Shown here: piece by piece, positions 54,693 through 64,000 of the stretch
How the letters are laid out: each line of letters starts with the position of its first letter
How positions within the stretch are numbered: the stretch's first letter is position 1
DNA from: Streptomyces oceani
GTDB taxonomy: Bacteria > Actinomycetota > Actinomycetes > Streptomycetales > Streptomycetaceae
Direction: 5' to 3'
Assembly (NCBI RefSeq): GCF_001751245.1
Contig: NZ_LJGU01000133.1
Coordinates: forward strand, 58,474 to 122,473
DNA length: 64,000 nucleotides
The notes under the pieces: generated by a model
Databases searched by the model: none
Told to the model about the DNA's origin: nothing
The model's input: the letters and a program-made list of their open reading frames with translations, nothing else
Made by a program: the position numbers and the translations under genes

Positions 54693-55469
54693 TCACTGAT
54701 CGCGAAAGCGGACGATCTTCACGAACTCGTCCACGTCCAGGGCCGCGCCACCCACCAGCGCCCCATCCACATCGGGCTTGTCCATGATCGCGGCGACGTT
54801 CCCGGACTTCACGGAGCCGCCGTACTGGATGCGGACGGCCTCCGCCACACTCGCATCGTACAGCTCGCCGAGGCGACGCCGGATGGCGTGACAGACCTCC
54901 TGGGCGTCCTCCGGGGTGGCGACCTCGCCGGTGCCGATGGCCCACACCGGTTCGTACGCGACCACCAGGGTCGCGGCCTGCTCGGCGGTGACTCCGCGCA
55001 GGCCACCGTCCAGCTGGGCGAGGGTGTGCTCGATCTGGCTGCCGGCTTTGCGTACCTCCAGCGGCTCCCCGACGCACAGGATGGGGGTGAGGTCGTTCCG
55101 GAAGGCGGCGAGCACCTTTGCGTTGCACAGGTCCTCGTCCTCGCCGTGGTACTGGCGCCGCTCGGAGTGCCCGACGGTGACGTACGTGCAGTGCAGCTTG
55201 GCCAGCATCGGCCCGGCGACCTCGCCGGTGTAGGCACCGGAGTCGTGCGCCGAGATGTCCTGGGCGCCGTACCGGATGCGCAGCTTGTCGCCGTCGACCA
55301 GGGTCTGCACCGAACGCAGGTCGGTGAACGGCGCCAGCACGGCGACCTCCACCGCCTCGTGGTCCTTGTCGGCCAGCGCGAACGCCAACTTCTGGACGTG
55401 CGCGATGGCTTCGAGATGGTTGAGGTTCATCTTCCAGTTGCCCGCCATCAGGGGCATGCGGCTGCTCAT
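54693..55469 (-). CDS. tpiA: Triosephosphate isomerase
   Basis: 258 residues. MAGNWKMN holds the active-site Lys, GHSERRQY the electrophilic His, and [11 protein letters not shown] the catalytic Glu; QYGGSVK closes the phosphate loop. It interconverts dihydroxyacetone phosphate and glyceraldehyde-3-P. AAGGAG 11 bases before the ATG. Follows pgk by 94 bases in the glycolytic operon. Confidence 0.97.
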   Translation of the reverse strand: MSSRMPLMAGNWKMNLNHLEAIAHVQKLAFALADKDHEAVEVAVLAPFTDLRSVQTLVDGDKLRIRYGAQDISAHDSGAYTGEVAGPMLAKLHCTYVTVGHSERRQYHGEDEDLCNAKVLAAFRNDLTPILCVGEPLEVRKAGSQIEHTLAQLDGGLRGVTAEQAATLVVAYEPVWAIGTGEVATPEDAQEVCHAIRRRLGELYDASVAEAVRIQYGGSVKSGNVAAIMDKPDVDGALVGGAALDVDEFVKIVRFRDQ

Positions 55470-55563
55470 CGGGCCGTTGTCTCCTTGTTCGCGTCCAGAC
55501 CCGCACGGCGCGCGGGCACGGATGGGGTGTTGGTCTGCGTACGACCGGCCGGACGCCCGTCGC

Positions 55564-56802
55564 TCACTGGTCCTCCAGCGCGGCGAGGCCGGGCAGCGTC
55601 TTGCCCTCGAGATACTCCAGGCTGGCGCCACCGCCGGTCGAGATGTGCCCGAAGGCGTGTTCGTCGAAGCCGAGAAGACGCACGGCCGCGGCACTGTCAC
55701 CACCGCCGACCACCGTGAACGCCGGCTCGCCTCCCGGAGCGCGGGCGTCCAGCAACCCCTGCGCGACGGCCCTGGTGCCCTCGGCGTAGTCGGGATGCTC
55801 GAAGACGCCCATCGGGCCGTTCCAGAAGACGGTGGCGGCGTCGGCCAGCTTCGCGGCGTACAGCTCGCGGCTCCGCGGCCCGATGTCCAGCCCCATCAGC
55901 TCCGCCGGGATGGCTTCCACCGGCACCGACCGCGGGTCCGCCGGCGCCTTCGTACCCAGGTCCGGGAACTCCGCCCCGGCGAGCACGTCCACCGGCAGGA
56001 CGAACTCCACGCCCCGCTCCCGCGCGCGCTCCAGATAGCCGCGCACCGCCGGCAGCTGGTCCTCCTGCAACAACGAGGAACCGACCTCGTGGCCCTGGGC
56101 CTTGAGGAAGGTGTACGCCATGCCACCGCCGATGAGGATGCGGTCGGCCTTGTCCAACAGGTGGTCGATGACCCCCAGCTTGTCGGAGACCTTGGCGCCG
56201 CCGAGCACCACCGCGTACGGCCGGCTGACGTCCTCGGTGAGCCTCCTCAGCACCCCGACCTCCGTGCTGATCAGCCCGCCGGCGGCGTGCGGCAGCCGGG
56301 CCGGCAGGTCGTACACCGAGGCGTGTTTACGATGGACCGCGCCGAAGCCGTCACCGACGTAGCAGTCCGCGAGCGCGGCGAGCCGTACGGCGAAGTCCTC
56401 GCGCTCGGCGTCGTCCTTGCTGGTCTCGCCGGGGTTGAAGCGGAGGTTCTCCAGTAGCGCGACAGCCCCCTCGGGCAGCGCGTGGACGGTCTCCCGGGCG
56501 CTGGCCCCCACGGTGTCGGTGGCGAAGGCGACCTTGTCGCCCCGCGTCGAGTCGCCCAGCAACTCGGTGAGGCGCCGCGCCACCGGGGCCAACGAGAAGC
56601 GGGCTTCCGGGGCTCCCTTCGGGCGCCCCAGATGGGAGGCGACGACCACTCTGGCACCGGCCTCGGCGAGCCTGCGGATGGTCGGTACGGCCGCCCGGAT
56701 GCGGCCGTCGTCGGTGATGGTCTCGCCATCGAGCGGAACGTTCAGGTCGGCGCGGACGAAGACCCGCTTTCCCGCGACCTGAAGGTCATCGATCGTCTTC
56801 AT
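55564..56802 (-). CDS. pgk: Phosphoglycerate kinase
   Basis: 412 residues. [13 protein letters not shown] is the family signature; HLGRPKG, the nucleotide-binding [16 protein letters not shown] and [14 protein letters not shown] are intact. It makes ATP from 1,3-bisphosphoglycerate. Separated from gap by 130 bases holding a hairpin, which could set different levels of gap and pgk mRNA. Confidence 0.97.
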   Translation of the reverse strand: MKTIDDLQVAGKRVFVRADLNVPLDGETITDDGRIRAAVPTIRRLAEAGARVVVASHLGRPKGAPEARFSLAPVARRLTELLGDSTRGDKVAFATDTVGASARETVHALPEGAVALLENLRFNPGETSKDDAEREDFAVRLAALADCYVGDGFGAVHRKHASVYDLPARLPHAAGGLISTEVGVLRRLTEDVSRPYAVVLGGAKVSDKLGVIDHLLDKADRILIGGGMAYTFLKAQGHEVGSSLLQEDQLPAVRGYLERARERGVEFVLPVDVLAGAEFPDLGTKAPADPRSVPVEAIPAELMGLDIGPRSRELYAAKLADAATVFWNGPMGVFEHPDYAEGTRAVAQGLLDARAPGGEPAFTVVGGGDSAAAVRLLGFDEHAFGHISTGGGASLEYLEGKTLPGLAALEDQ

Positions 56803-56853
56803 GCGTGCAGGGCTCCCTTGGAGACAAGCTGGGGACTGGTCCCGGACAGGTCA

Positions 56854-56895
56854 CAGGGCCCACGGCGGGCGCTCGTCGCGCCCCCGCGGGCCCTG
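56854..56895 (-). other. Intercistronic hairpin between gap and pgk
   Basis: CAGGGCCC (56854-56861) pairs with GGGCCCTG (56888-56895). Inside it GGGCGC pairs with GCGCCC. The two stems together make a long imperfect hairpin in the gap-pgk spacer. A partial terminator or processing/stability element would fit. Confidence 0.55.
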
Positions 56896-56932
56896 GCCCG
56901 GTTCGGTGTCGAGACTGCGCGTCACACAGCGG

Positions 56933-58192
<1,260 letters not shown>

Positions 58193-59170
58193 TCAGCCGA
58201 CCATCTCCTCGGTGAGCGTCGCGTCCGTGCCGGGGATGCCGATGTCCTGGGCGCGCTTGTCGGCCATCGCCAACAACCGCCGGATACGCCCCGCCACCGC
58301 GTCCTTGGTCAGCGGCGGGTCGGCCAGGGCGCCCAACTCCTCGAGGGACGCCTGCTTGTGGTCCATCCGCAACCGCCCGGCCGCCGCCAGGTGTTCCGGC
58401 ACCTCTTCCCCCAGGATCTCCAACGCCCGCTGCACCCGGGCCCCCGCCGCGACCGCCGCCCGGGCTGAGCGGCGCAGGTTGGCGTCGTCGAAGTTCGCCA
58501 GTCGGTTGGCGTTGGCCCGGACCTCTCGGCGCACCCGGCGCTCTTCCCAGGCCAGCACGGCCTCGTGCGCGCCGAGCCGGGTGAGCAGCGCCCCGATGCC
58601 GTCGCCGTCCCGCACCACAACCCGGTCCACGCCCCGCACCTCACGGGCCTTCGCCGGAATCTGCAACCGCCGCGCGGCTCCGACCAGAGCCAGCGCGGCC
58701 TCCGGCCCCGGGCAGGTCACCTCCAGGGAGGAGGAGCGCCCAGGCTCGGTCAGCGAACCGTGCGCGAGGAACGCGCCCCGCCAAGCCGACTCGGCGTCGC
58801 AGGTGGCCCCCGAGACCACCTGCGGCGGCAGCCCGCGGATCGGTTGTCCGCGGCCGTCCACCAGCCCCGTCTGGCGGGCCAGTTGGTCGCCGCCGGCCAC
58901 GACCCGTACGACGTAACGCGAACCGCGCCGCAACCCGCCGGGCGCCATCACCACCAGGTCGGAGGCGTGGCCGAAGATCTCCAGCACGTCCTTGCGCAAC
59001 CGGCGTGCGGCGACGCCGGTGTCGAGTTCCGCCTCGATCACGATCCGGCCGCTCACCAGGTGCAGGCCACCCGCGAACCGCAGGATCGACGAGACCTCGG
59101 CCTTCCGGCAACAGGTCCGGGTGACGGGGAGTCGGGAGATTTCGTCCTTCACCGCTGCCGTCATCGCCAT
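58193..59170 (-). CDS. whiA: Sporulation regulator WhiA
   Basis: 325 residues. WhiA acts with WhiB to switch on sporulation septation genes. The N-terminal LAGLIDADG-like region ([38 protein letters not shown], here cited in part) and C-terminal helix-turn-helix ([29 protein letters not shown]) match Streptomyces WhiA as I remember it almost residue for residue. The start overlaps the yvcK stop by 10 bases, so it is co-translated. Third in rapZ-yvcK-whiA. Confidence 0.97.
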   Translation of the reverse strand: MAMTAAVKDEISRLPVTRTCCRKAEVSSILRFAGGLHLVSGRIVIEAELDTGVAARRLRKDVLEIFGHASDLVVMAPGGLRRGSRYVVRVVAGGDQLARQTGLVDGRGQPIRGLPPQVVSGATCDAESAWRGAFLAHGSLTEPGRSSSLEVTCPGPEAALALVGAARRLQIPAKAREVRGVDRVVVRDGDGIGALLTRLGAHEAVLAWEERRVRREVRANANRLANFDDANLRRSARAAVAAGARVQRALEILGEEVPEHLAAAGRLRMDHKQASLEELGALADPPLTKDAVAGRIRRLLAMADKRAQDIGIPGTDATLTEEMVG

Positions 59171-60213
59171 GGGCCGATCCTTCCATGCATCCGAAAAATC
59201 CGGTCGTACGCGACGGCCAGCAGCTCCGGATCGTGCCGGGGGCCACCCCCGGACTCCTCGGAACGGCCTGCCAGGGAGACCTCCCCGGGTGCCGCCACAG
59301 GTGCCAGCTCGACCGTCGCGCCGAGCAGTCGGGCGGCCTCCACGAGGCTGCCCTGGTCTGGTACCGCAGCTTGGTCGGCCAGCACCACGTCAAAGGCGAG
59401 TTTAGGGGCGTGTCGGGCCAAAACCTCCAAATGACGTTGCGGCGAAAATCCGTCCGTTTCCCCTGGCTGCGGCACGAGGTTGAGCGAGAGCACCCGGCGG
59501 GCCCGGGTCTCCCGCAGGGCGTCGAGGAGTTCCGGCACGAGCAGGTGCGGGATGACCGAGGAGAACCAGGAGCCCGGTCCGAGCACCACCCAGTCCGCGT
59601 CCAGCACCGCCGCCACGGCCTCCGGGACGGCGGGCGGGTCGGACGGCACCAGCCGCACCTCCCGCACCTCGCCCGGGGTCAGGGCGACGTTGGCCTGACC
59701 GCACACCGTGGACACCGCCAGCGGCCGGGCCGGATCGTGGCCCCGTACGCTCGCGCGCAACTCCAGCGGCACAGCGGACATGGGCAGCACCCGGCCGTGC
59801 GCGCCGAGCAGCTTGCCCACCAGGTCGAGCGCCTGCACGTGGTCGCCCAGCTGCTCCCAGAGCGCGACGATCAGCAGGTTGCCGACGGCGTGGTCGTGCA
59901 ACTCGCCGTGGCTCGCGAAGCGGTGTTGCACCACCTCGGCCCACGTACGACCCCAGTCGTCGTCCCCGCAGAGCGCCGCCAGAGCCTTGCGGAGGTCACC
60001 GGGCGGCAGCACCCCCAACTCGTCTCGCAGCCGGCCACTGGAGCCGCCGTCATCGGCGACGGTCACCACCGCGGTGAGGTCACCGGTGATCCGGCGCAGC
60101 GCCGCGAGCGAGGCGGCGAGGCCGGTGCCGCCACCCAGCGCGACCACCTTGGGCTGGGCACCACGGCGTGCGGGACGGCCGGCGCGCCGGAGGCGCAGGG
60201 TCCTACGGGGCAT
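59161..60213 (-). CDS. yvcK: Gluconeogenesis factor YvcK/CofD-like
   Basis: 350 residues. [21 protein letters not shown] is the nucleotide-binding start, [31 protein letters not shown] (part) the family core, and HAVGNLLI follows. YvcK binds UDP-sugars and affects cell wall and central carbon balance in Gram-positive bacteria. Overlaps the rapZ stop (TAATG) and the whiA start, in the conserved rapZ-yvcK-whiA block. Confidence 0.96.
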   Translation of the reverse strand: MPRRTLRLRRAGRPARRGAQPKVVALGGGTGLAASLAALRRITGDLTAVVTVADDGGSSGRLRDELGVLPPGDLRKALAALCGDDDWGRTWAEVVQHRFASHGELHDHAVGNLLIVALWEQLGDHVQALDLVGKLLGAHGRVLPMSAVPLELRASVRGHDPARPLAVSTVCGQANVALTPGEVREVRLVPSDPPAVPEAVAAVLDADWVVLGPGSWFSSVIPHLLVPELLDALRETRARRVLSLNLVPQPGETDGFSPQRHLEVLARHAPKLAFDVVLADQAAVPDQGSLVEAARLLGATVELAPVAAPGEVSLAGRSEESGGGPRHDPELLAVAYDRIFRMHGRIGPWR

Positions 60214-61148
60214 TACTCACGTCCCATGTCCCTGTGCACCACCACGGTCTCGATCCCTCCGTCGAACAGTCTGCGGGCGAGCCGCTCGGACATCGCCACC
60301 GAGCGGTGCTTGCCGCCCGTACAGCCGACCGCGACGGTGACATACCGCTTGCCCTCCCGGCGATAACCGCTGGCGACGAGCTGCAGCAGCTCGGTGTACT
60401 GGTCCAGGAACTCCTTGGCCCCCGGCTGGGCGAAGACGTATCCGGCGACCTCCTCGCTCAGCCCGGTGAACGGCCGCAGCTCCGGTACCCAGTGCGGATT
60501 GGGCAGGAAACGGCAGTCCACCACCAGGTCGGCGTCCACCGGCAGGCCGTACTTGTAGCCGAAGGACATCACGGTGGCGCGCAGCTCGGGCTCCTCCTCA
60601 CCGGCGAACTGCGCGTCCAGCTTGGCCCGCAGCTCGTGCACGTTGAGGCTGGAGGTGTCGATCACCAGGTCGGCGTCCCCGCGCAGCTCGCGCAGCAGGT
60701 CCCGCTCGGCGCCGATACCGTCCACGATGCGTCCGTCACCCTGCAGCGGATGCGGGCGGCGTACGGACTCGAACCGGCGCACCAGCGACTCGTCGGACGC
60801 CTCCAGGAACACCGTGCGCCGGGTCACGCCCTTGGCGTCCAGTTCGGCCAGGGACTGCTTGAGGTTGTCGAAGAAGCGGCGGCCCCGTACGTCGACGACC
60901 GCCGCGATCCGGGCGACGTTCCCCTGGGAGCGCGCGCCGAGGTCGACCATGGTCGGGATCAGCGCGGGGGGCAGGTTGTCCACGACGAACCAGCCCAGGT
61001 CCTCCAGGCACTTGGCCGCCGTGCTGCGGCCCGCCCCGGACATGCCCGAGATGATCACGAGTTCGGGAATGGCCGGGTCATCGGCTGACGCCCCTACGGC
61101 CGTGCTCACCTGTGCTCCGTCTCTGTGCTGTGCGGGTGCTGAGCTCAT
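60213..61148 (-). CDS. rapZ: RNase adapter / nucleotide-binding protein RapZ
   Basis: 311 residues. P-loop GMSGAGRS (35-42) has Arg41 where the Walker A Lys is expected, a feature I also recall in other actinobacterial RapZ. ESVRRPHPL and the C-terminal domain with VGCTGGKHRSVAMSE are normal. In enterobacteria RapZ controls GlmZ/GlmS; in actinobacteria the partner is not known. An N-terminal tail of about 28 residues is poorly conserved. Starts 18 bases after uvrC. Confidence 0.94.
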   Translation of the reverse strand: MSSAPAQHRDGAQVSTAVGASADDPAIPELVIISGMSGAGRSTAAKCLEDLGWFVVDNLPPALIPTMVDLGARSQGNVARIAAVVDVRGRRFFDNLKQSLAELDAKGVTRRTVFLEASDESLVRRFESVRRPHPLQGDGRIVDGIGAERDLLRELRGDADLVIDTSSLNVHELRAKLDAQFAGEEEPELRATVMSFGYKYGLPVDADLVVDCRFLPNPHWVPELRPFTGLSEEVAGYVFAQPGAKEFLDQYTELLQLVASGYRREGKRYVTVAVGCTGGKHRSVAMSERLARRLFDGGIETVVVHRDMGRE

Positions 61149-61166
61149 GGTGCTGGTCCCCCGTCG

Positions 61167-63287
61167 TCACTGTGCTTCCTCTTCCACGATCTCACCGGTG
61201 GCGGTGTTCACCCCGGACGCCGGTCCCGCCGCCCCGGCGAACGCCGCGACGACCGACTCCGCGGTCTTACGCCCCACTCCGGGCACCTCGCATATCTCCT
61301 CGACGGTGGCGGCCCGCAGCCGCTTGACCGAGCCGAAGTGCTTGATCAGCGCCTGCTTCCTGGTCTCGCCGAGCCCGGCCACCGCGTCCAGTGGCCCCGT
61401 CCGTAGCGACTTGGAGCGCTTGCCGCGCTGGTAGCGGATGGCGAACCGGTGAGCCTCGTCCCGGGCGCGCTGCAGCAAATAGAGCCCCTCGCTCGTACGG
61501 GGCAGCACGACCGGGTCGGTCTCGTGCGGCAGCCACACCTCCTCCAGGCGCTTGGCGAGCCCGCAGACGGCCACATCGTCGACGCCGAGCTCGTCCAGCG
61601 CCCGCTGTGCGGCGGCGACCTGCGGTTGCCCGCCGTCGACGACCACCAACTGCGGCGGGTAGGCGAACTTCTTCGGCCTGCCCTCCTCGTCCCGGCCGTG
61701 GGCCTCGCCCGGCGGGGAGGCTCCGGCCGGAGCGGCGACGGCGGCGTCCGCCGGGCCGGTCACCACCGAACCTGCCGTCCCCTCGGGGTCGTCGGGGCTC
61801 TCAACGCTCGTCGGGTCGTCGGTGCCCACCGGGTCCTCGACCGTGCCCTGGGCATCCTCCGCGCTCTCCGGCCACTCGCCGGTCCGCTGCTTCTCCTGAA
61901 GGTAGCGCTTGAAGCGGCGGGTGATCACCTCGTGCATGGCGCGTACGTCGTCCTGGCCGGCGAAGGACCTGATCTGGAACCGGCGGTACTCGCTCTTGCG
62001 GGCGAGCCCGTCCTCCAGCACCACCATCGAGGCCACCACGTCGTCGCCCTGCAGATGCGAGATGTCGAAGCACTCGATACGCAACGGGGCGGAGTCCAGG
62101 TCCAGCGCCTCGGCGATCTCCTCCAACGCGCGCGAGCGGGTGGTCAGGTCAGACGCCCGCTTGGTCTTGTGCAGCACCAGCGCCTGCTGCGCGTTCCGCT
62201 GGACGGTCTCCATCAGCGCCCGCTTGTCCCCGCGGCGCGGGATACGCAGGCTGACGGCCGAGCCACGGTGCCCGGCGAGCCACTGTGCCAGCGGCTCGGA
62301 CGGCTCCGGCAGTGCCGGGACCAGCACCTCCTTGGGGACGGCGTCTCCCTCTTCCAGGCCGTACAGCTGCTGCAGCGCGTGCTCGACGAGCCCGGCGGTG
62401 CCGATCTCCTCGACCTTGTCGGTGACCCAGCCGCGCTGCCCGCGCACCCGGCCGCCCCGTACGTGGAAGATCTGCACGGCGGCCTCCAACTCGTCCTCGG
62501 CCACCGCCATCAGGTCCGCGTCCGTGGCGTCTGTGAGCACCACGGCGTTCTTCTCCATCGCGCGGTTCAGCGCCTCGATGTCGTCCCGCAGCTTGGCCGC
62601 CCGCTCGTACTCCATCTCCTCAGCGGCGTCCCGCATCCGCTGCTCCAGTCTGCGGACGTACGCCCCGGTGCGCCCGGCCATGAAGTCGCAGAACTCCTCG
62701 GCCAGCTCGCGGTGTTCCTCCGGGCTCACCCGACCGACGCAGGGAGCCGAGCACTTGCCGATGTAGCCCAGCAGGCAGGGCCGGCCGATCTGCGCGGAGC
62801 GTTTGAACACCCCGGCCGAGCAGGTGCGTACGGGAAAGACCCGCAGCAGCAGGTCGACCGTCTCCCGGATAGCCCAGGCGTGACCGTACGGGCCGAAGTA
62901 GCGCACGCCCTTCCGCTTGGGCCCCCGCATCACCTGGACCCGCGGGAACTCCTCGTGCATGGTGACCGCGAGCGACGGGTAGCTCTTGTCGTCGCGGTAC
63001 TTGACGTTGAACCGGGGGTCGTACTCCTTGATCCAGGAGTACTCCAGTTGCAGTGCCTCGACCTCCGTGCCCACCACCGTCCACTCCACCGACGCGGCGG
63101 TGGTGACCATCTGCCGGGTGCGCGGGTGCAGGCCCGCCAGGTCCTGGAAGTAGTTGGCGAGGCGGGAGCGCAGGCTCTTCGCCTTGCCGACGTAGATCAC
63201 CCGGCGGTGCTCGTCACGGAAGCGGTAGACCCCCGGCGAGTCGGGGATCTGTCCCGGTTCGGGGCGGTAGCTGGACGGGTCGGCCAT
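61167..63287 (-). CDS. uvrC: Excinuclease ABC subunit C
   Basis: 706 residues. GIY-YIG domain (about 12-95; [26 protein letters not shown]), Cys-rich region ([12 protein letters not shown]), UVR motif (about 205-240), RNase H-like C-terminal nuclease ([22 protein letters not shown] to [10 protein letters not shown]) and two helix-hairpin-helix units at the end. It cuts on both sides of a lesion in nucleotide excision repair. An acidic Asp/Glu/Pro/Ala insert of about 85 residues (about 455-540) splits the nuclease domain and explains the length beyond the usual 610-650. Confidence 0.96.
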   Translation of the reverse strand: MADPSSYRPEPGQIPDSPGVYRFRDEHRRVIYVGKAKSLRSRLANYFQDLAGLHPRTRQMVTTAASVEWTVVGTEVEALQLEYSWIKEYDPRFNVKYRDDKSYPSLAVTMHEEFPRVQVMRGPKRKGVRYFGPYGHAWAIRETVDLLLRVFPVRTCSAGVFKRSAQIGRPCLLGYIGKCSAPCVGRVSPEEHRELAEEFCDFMAGRTGAYVRRLEQRMRDAAEEMEYERAAKLRDDIEALNRAMEKNAVVLTDATDADLMAVAEDELEAAVQIFHVRGGRVRGQRGWVTDKVEEIGTAGLVEHALQQLYGLEEGDAVPKEVLVPALPEPSEPLAQWLAGHRGSAVSLRIPRRGDKRALMETVQRNAQQALVLHKTKRASDLTTRSRALEEIAEALDLDSAPLRIECFDISHLQGDDVVASMVVLEDGLARKSEYRRFQIRSFAGQDDVRAMHEVITRRFKRYLQEKQRTGEWPESAEDAQGTVEDPVGTDDPTSVESPDDPEGTAGSVVTGPADAAVAAPAGASPPGEAHGRDEEGRPKKFAYPPQLVVVDGGQPQVAAAQRALDELGVDDVAVCGLAKRLEEVWLPHETDPVVLPRTSEGLYLLQRARDEAHRFAIRYQRGKRSKSLRTGPLDAVAGLGETRKQALIKHFGSVKRLRAATVEEICEVPGVGRKTAESVVAAFAGAAGPASGVNTATGEIVEEEAQ

Positions 63288-63474
63288 GTGTCACACCCTA
63301 CGACCTGAGGGTGACAGCCGACCGGCCGCCGGGAGGGAGCCCGCGCCCCACGGACGCACCGCCCCGCGCACGCCGGCGCGCGTACGGGTAGGGCGCGGGG
63401 CAGGCGTACGGCCAATGCGCGCCGGCGCGCACGGCCAAGGTGCGGGGGCAGGCGCACGGGCAGCGCGCCGCCCC

Positions 63475-64000
63475 TCAGACCCATCCGACGCGGAGCGCCG
63501 TCGTGGCGTCCAGCGGTGAGCGACCGGCCTGCGCGGCGAGCAGGCCGGCGCCCTCGGGGGACCGCGTGTAGACCGCTTCGCCCCCACTGACGTAACGGTT
63601 CCAGCAGGCGGCGTACGCGTCGGCGGAGCGCCGTTGCCCGCCCAGCACGCTCGGCACCGCGTGGTGGACCACCGCGTGCGACAGCTTGTTCCGGGTGGCC
63701 CGGTGGCCCGCCCGCCAGCCCTGCCGGTCGGGGACGTAGCGGGGCAGCAGGTAGCGCGGGTCACCGACCGGGGAGACGGCCTCGTCCAGCGCGGTCACGA
63801 AGCACTCCGAGGCCGCCTCAGGCACACCTTCCAGCCCGATCCGGTACGCGCCCTCCGCGTCCGGGGTCAACGAGACCGCCGCCGCCCCGCGCGGCACCAG
63901 CCCCGCCTCGCACAGCCCCTCGGCGACGGCGTACGCGATGGCGGTCAGCACCGGCTCGCCGGCGACCCGGCGCAGCTGCCGCGCCCCCGCCACGCCACGC
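63475..64000 (-). CDS. C-terminal part of an unidentified protein (partial)
   Basis: The frame stays open to the right edge, so the gene probably begins outside the window; a GTG at 63993 would give a 172-residue protein. The visible part has RQLRRVAGEPVLTAIAYAVAEGLCEAGLVP, VTALDEAVSPVGDPRYLLPRYVPD, HHAVPSVLGGQRRSADAYAACWNRYVSGGEA and ends ALRVGWV. There is no membrane segment. From memory it resembles the tail of a large helicase-like protein in Streptomyces, but I cannot confirm this. It lies upstream of uvrC with a 187-base gap that is rich in short GC repeats. Confidence 0.6.
   Translation of the reverse strand, partial: RGVAGARQLRRVAGEPVLTAIAYAVAEGLCEAGLVPRGAAAVSLTPDAEGAYRIGLEGVPEAASECFVTALDEAVSPVGDPRYLLPRYVPDRQGWRAGHRATRNKLSHAVVHHAVPSVLGGQRRSADAYAACWNRYVSGGEAVYTRSPEGAGLLAAQAGRSPLDATTALRVGWV

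Noticed and set aside
63475..63993. Complete 172-residue gene starting at GTG 63993
   Set aside because: The frame stays open to the window edge and no ribosome site can be judged there; a partial larger gene is more likely.

Overview
The window is chromosomal DNA of a high-GC actinobacterium, almost certainly a Streptomyces. Codon third positions are nearly all G/C, GTG and TTG starts are common, many gene pairs overlap by GTGA/ATGA, and the gene set includes the sporulation regulator WhiA, OpcA, an RbpA-type RNA polymerase binding protein and a SufR-led suf operon. From ctaB to uvrC the order (ctaB, tkt, tal, zwf, opcA, pgl, pgi, rbpA-like, secG, tpiA, pgk, gap, whiA, yvcK, rapZ, uvrC) matches the well-known central-carbon region of S. 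coelicolor.

Layout. 1-10.5 kb: end of a two-component system, an AhpD/CMD-like protein, a GlsB-type membrane protein, a two-module TerD protein, an acidic orphan protein, a secreted nuclease, a Uma2 nuclease-fold protein, an EI24 membrane protein and dapD. 10.8-31.1 kb looks accessory: a membrane acyltransferase, an SMR pump with its TetR regulator, pyruvate carboxylase, an Lrp-type regulator divergent from a four-gene operon (deacetylase/imidase-type hydrolase, MHS transporter, SDR, and a ketopantoate-reductase/M20-peptidase fusion), a VOC protein, and an exported redox cluster (two-domain laccase divergent from a ThuA-PQQ dehydrogenase and a cupredoxin-DUF1080 protein). 31.2-38.1 kb: the suf iron-sulfur operon, sufR-sufB-sufD-Rieske-sufC-sufS-sufU-sufT, read leftward. 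38.2-42.8 kb: an ABC-2 exporter and heme A biosynthesis (ctaA, ctaB). 43.2-49.8 kb: the oxidative and non-oxidative pentose phosphate operon. 49.8-63.3 kb: a tiny repeat protein, an FG-GAP protein, pgi, RbpA-like, secG and lower glycolysis, then yvcK-whiA with rapZ and uvrC. The right edge cuts an unidentified gene.

How the genes fit together. The suf operon supplies Fe-S clusters and ctaA/ctaB supply heme A for the terminal oxidase. The pentose phosphate genes with pgi, tpiA, pgk and gap form a near complete carbon and NADPH core. The accessory block holds the two most interesting assemblies: a catabolic operon with an unusual dehydrogenase-amidohydrolase fusion, and a secreted copper/PQQ set that could form an extracellular sugar-oxidising chain ending on oxygen.

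Several regulatory elements can be read directly: a perfect TetR-type operator over a leaderless SMR promoter, a CAAC-N6-GTTG SufR-type operator over the sufR -10 and start codon, an iron-box-like site next to it, a 48-bp palindrome between sufB and sufD, and several long perfect terminator hairpins. No tRNA, rRNA, CRISPR array, insertion sequence or phage gene was seen.
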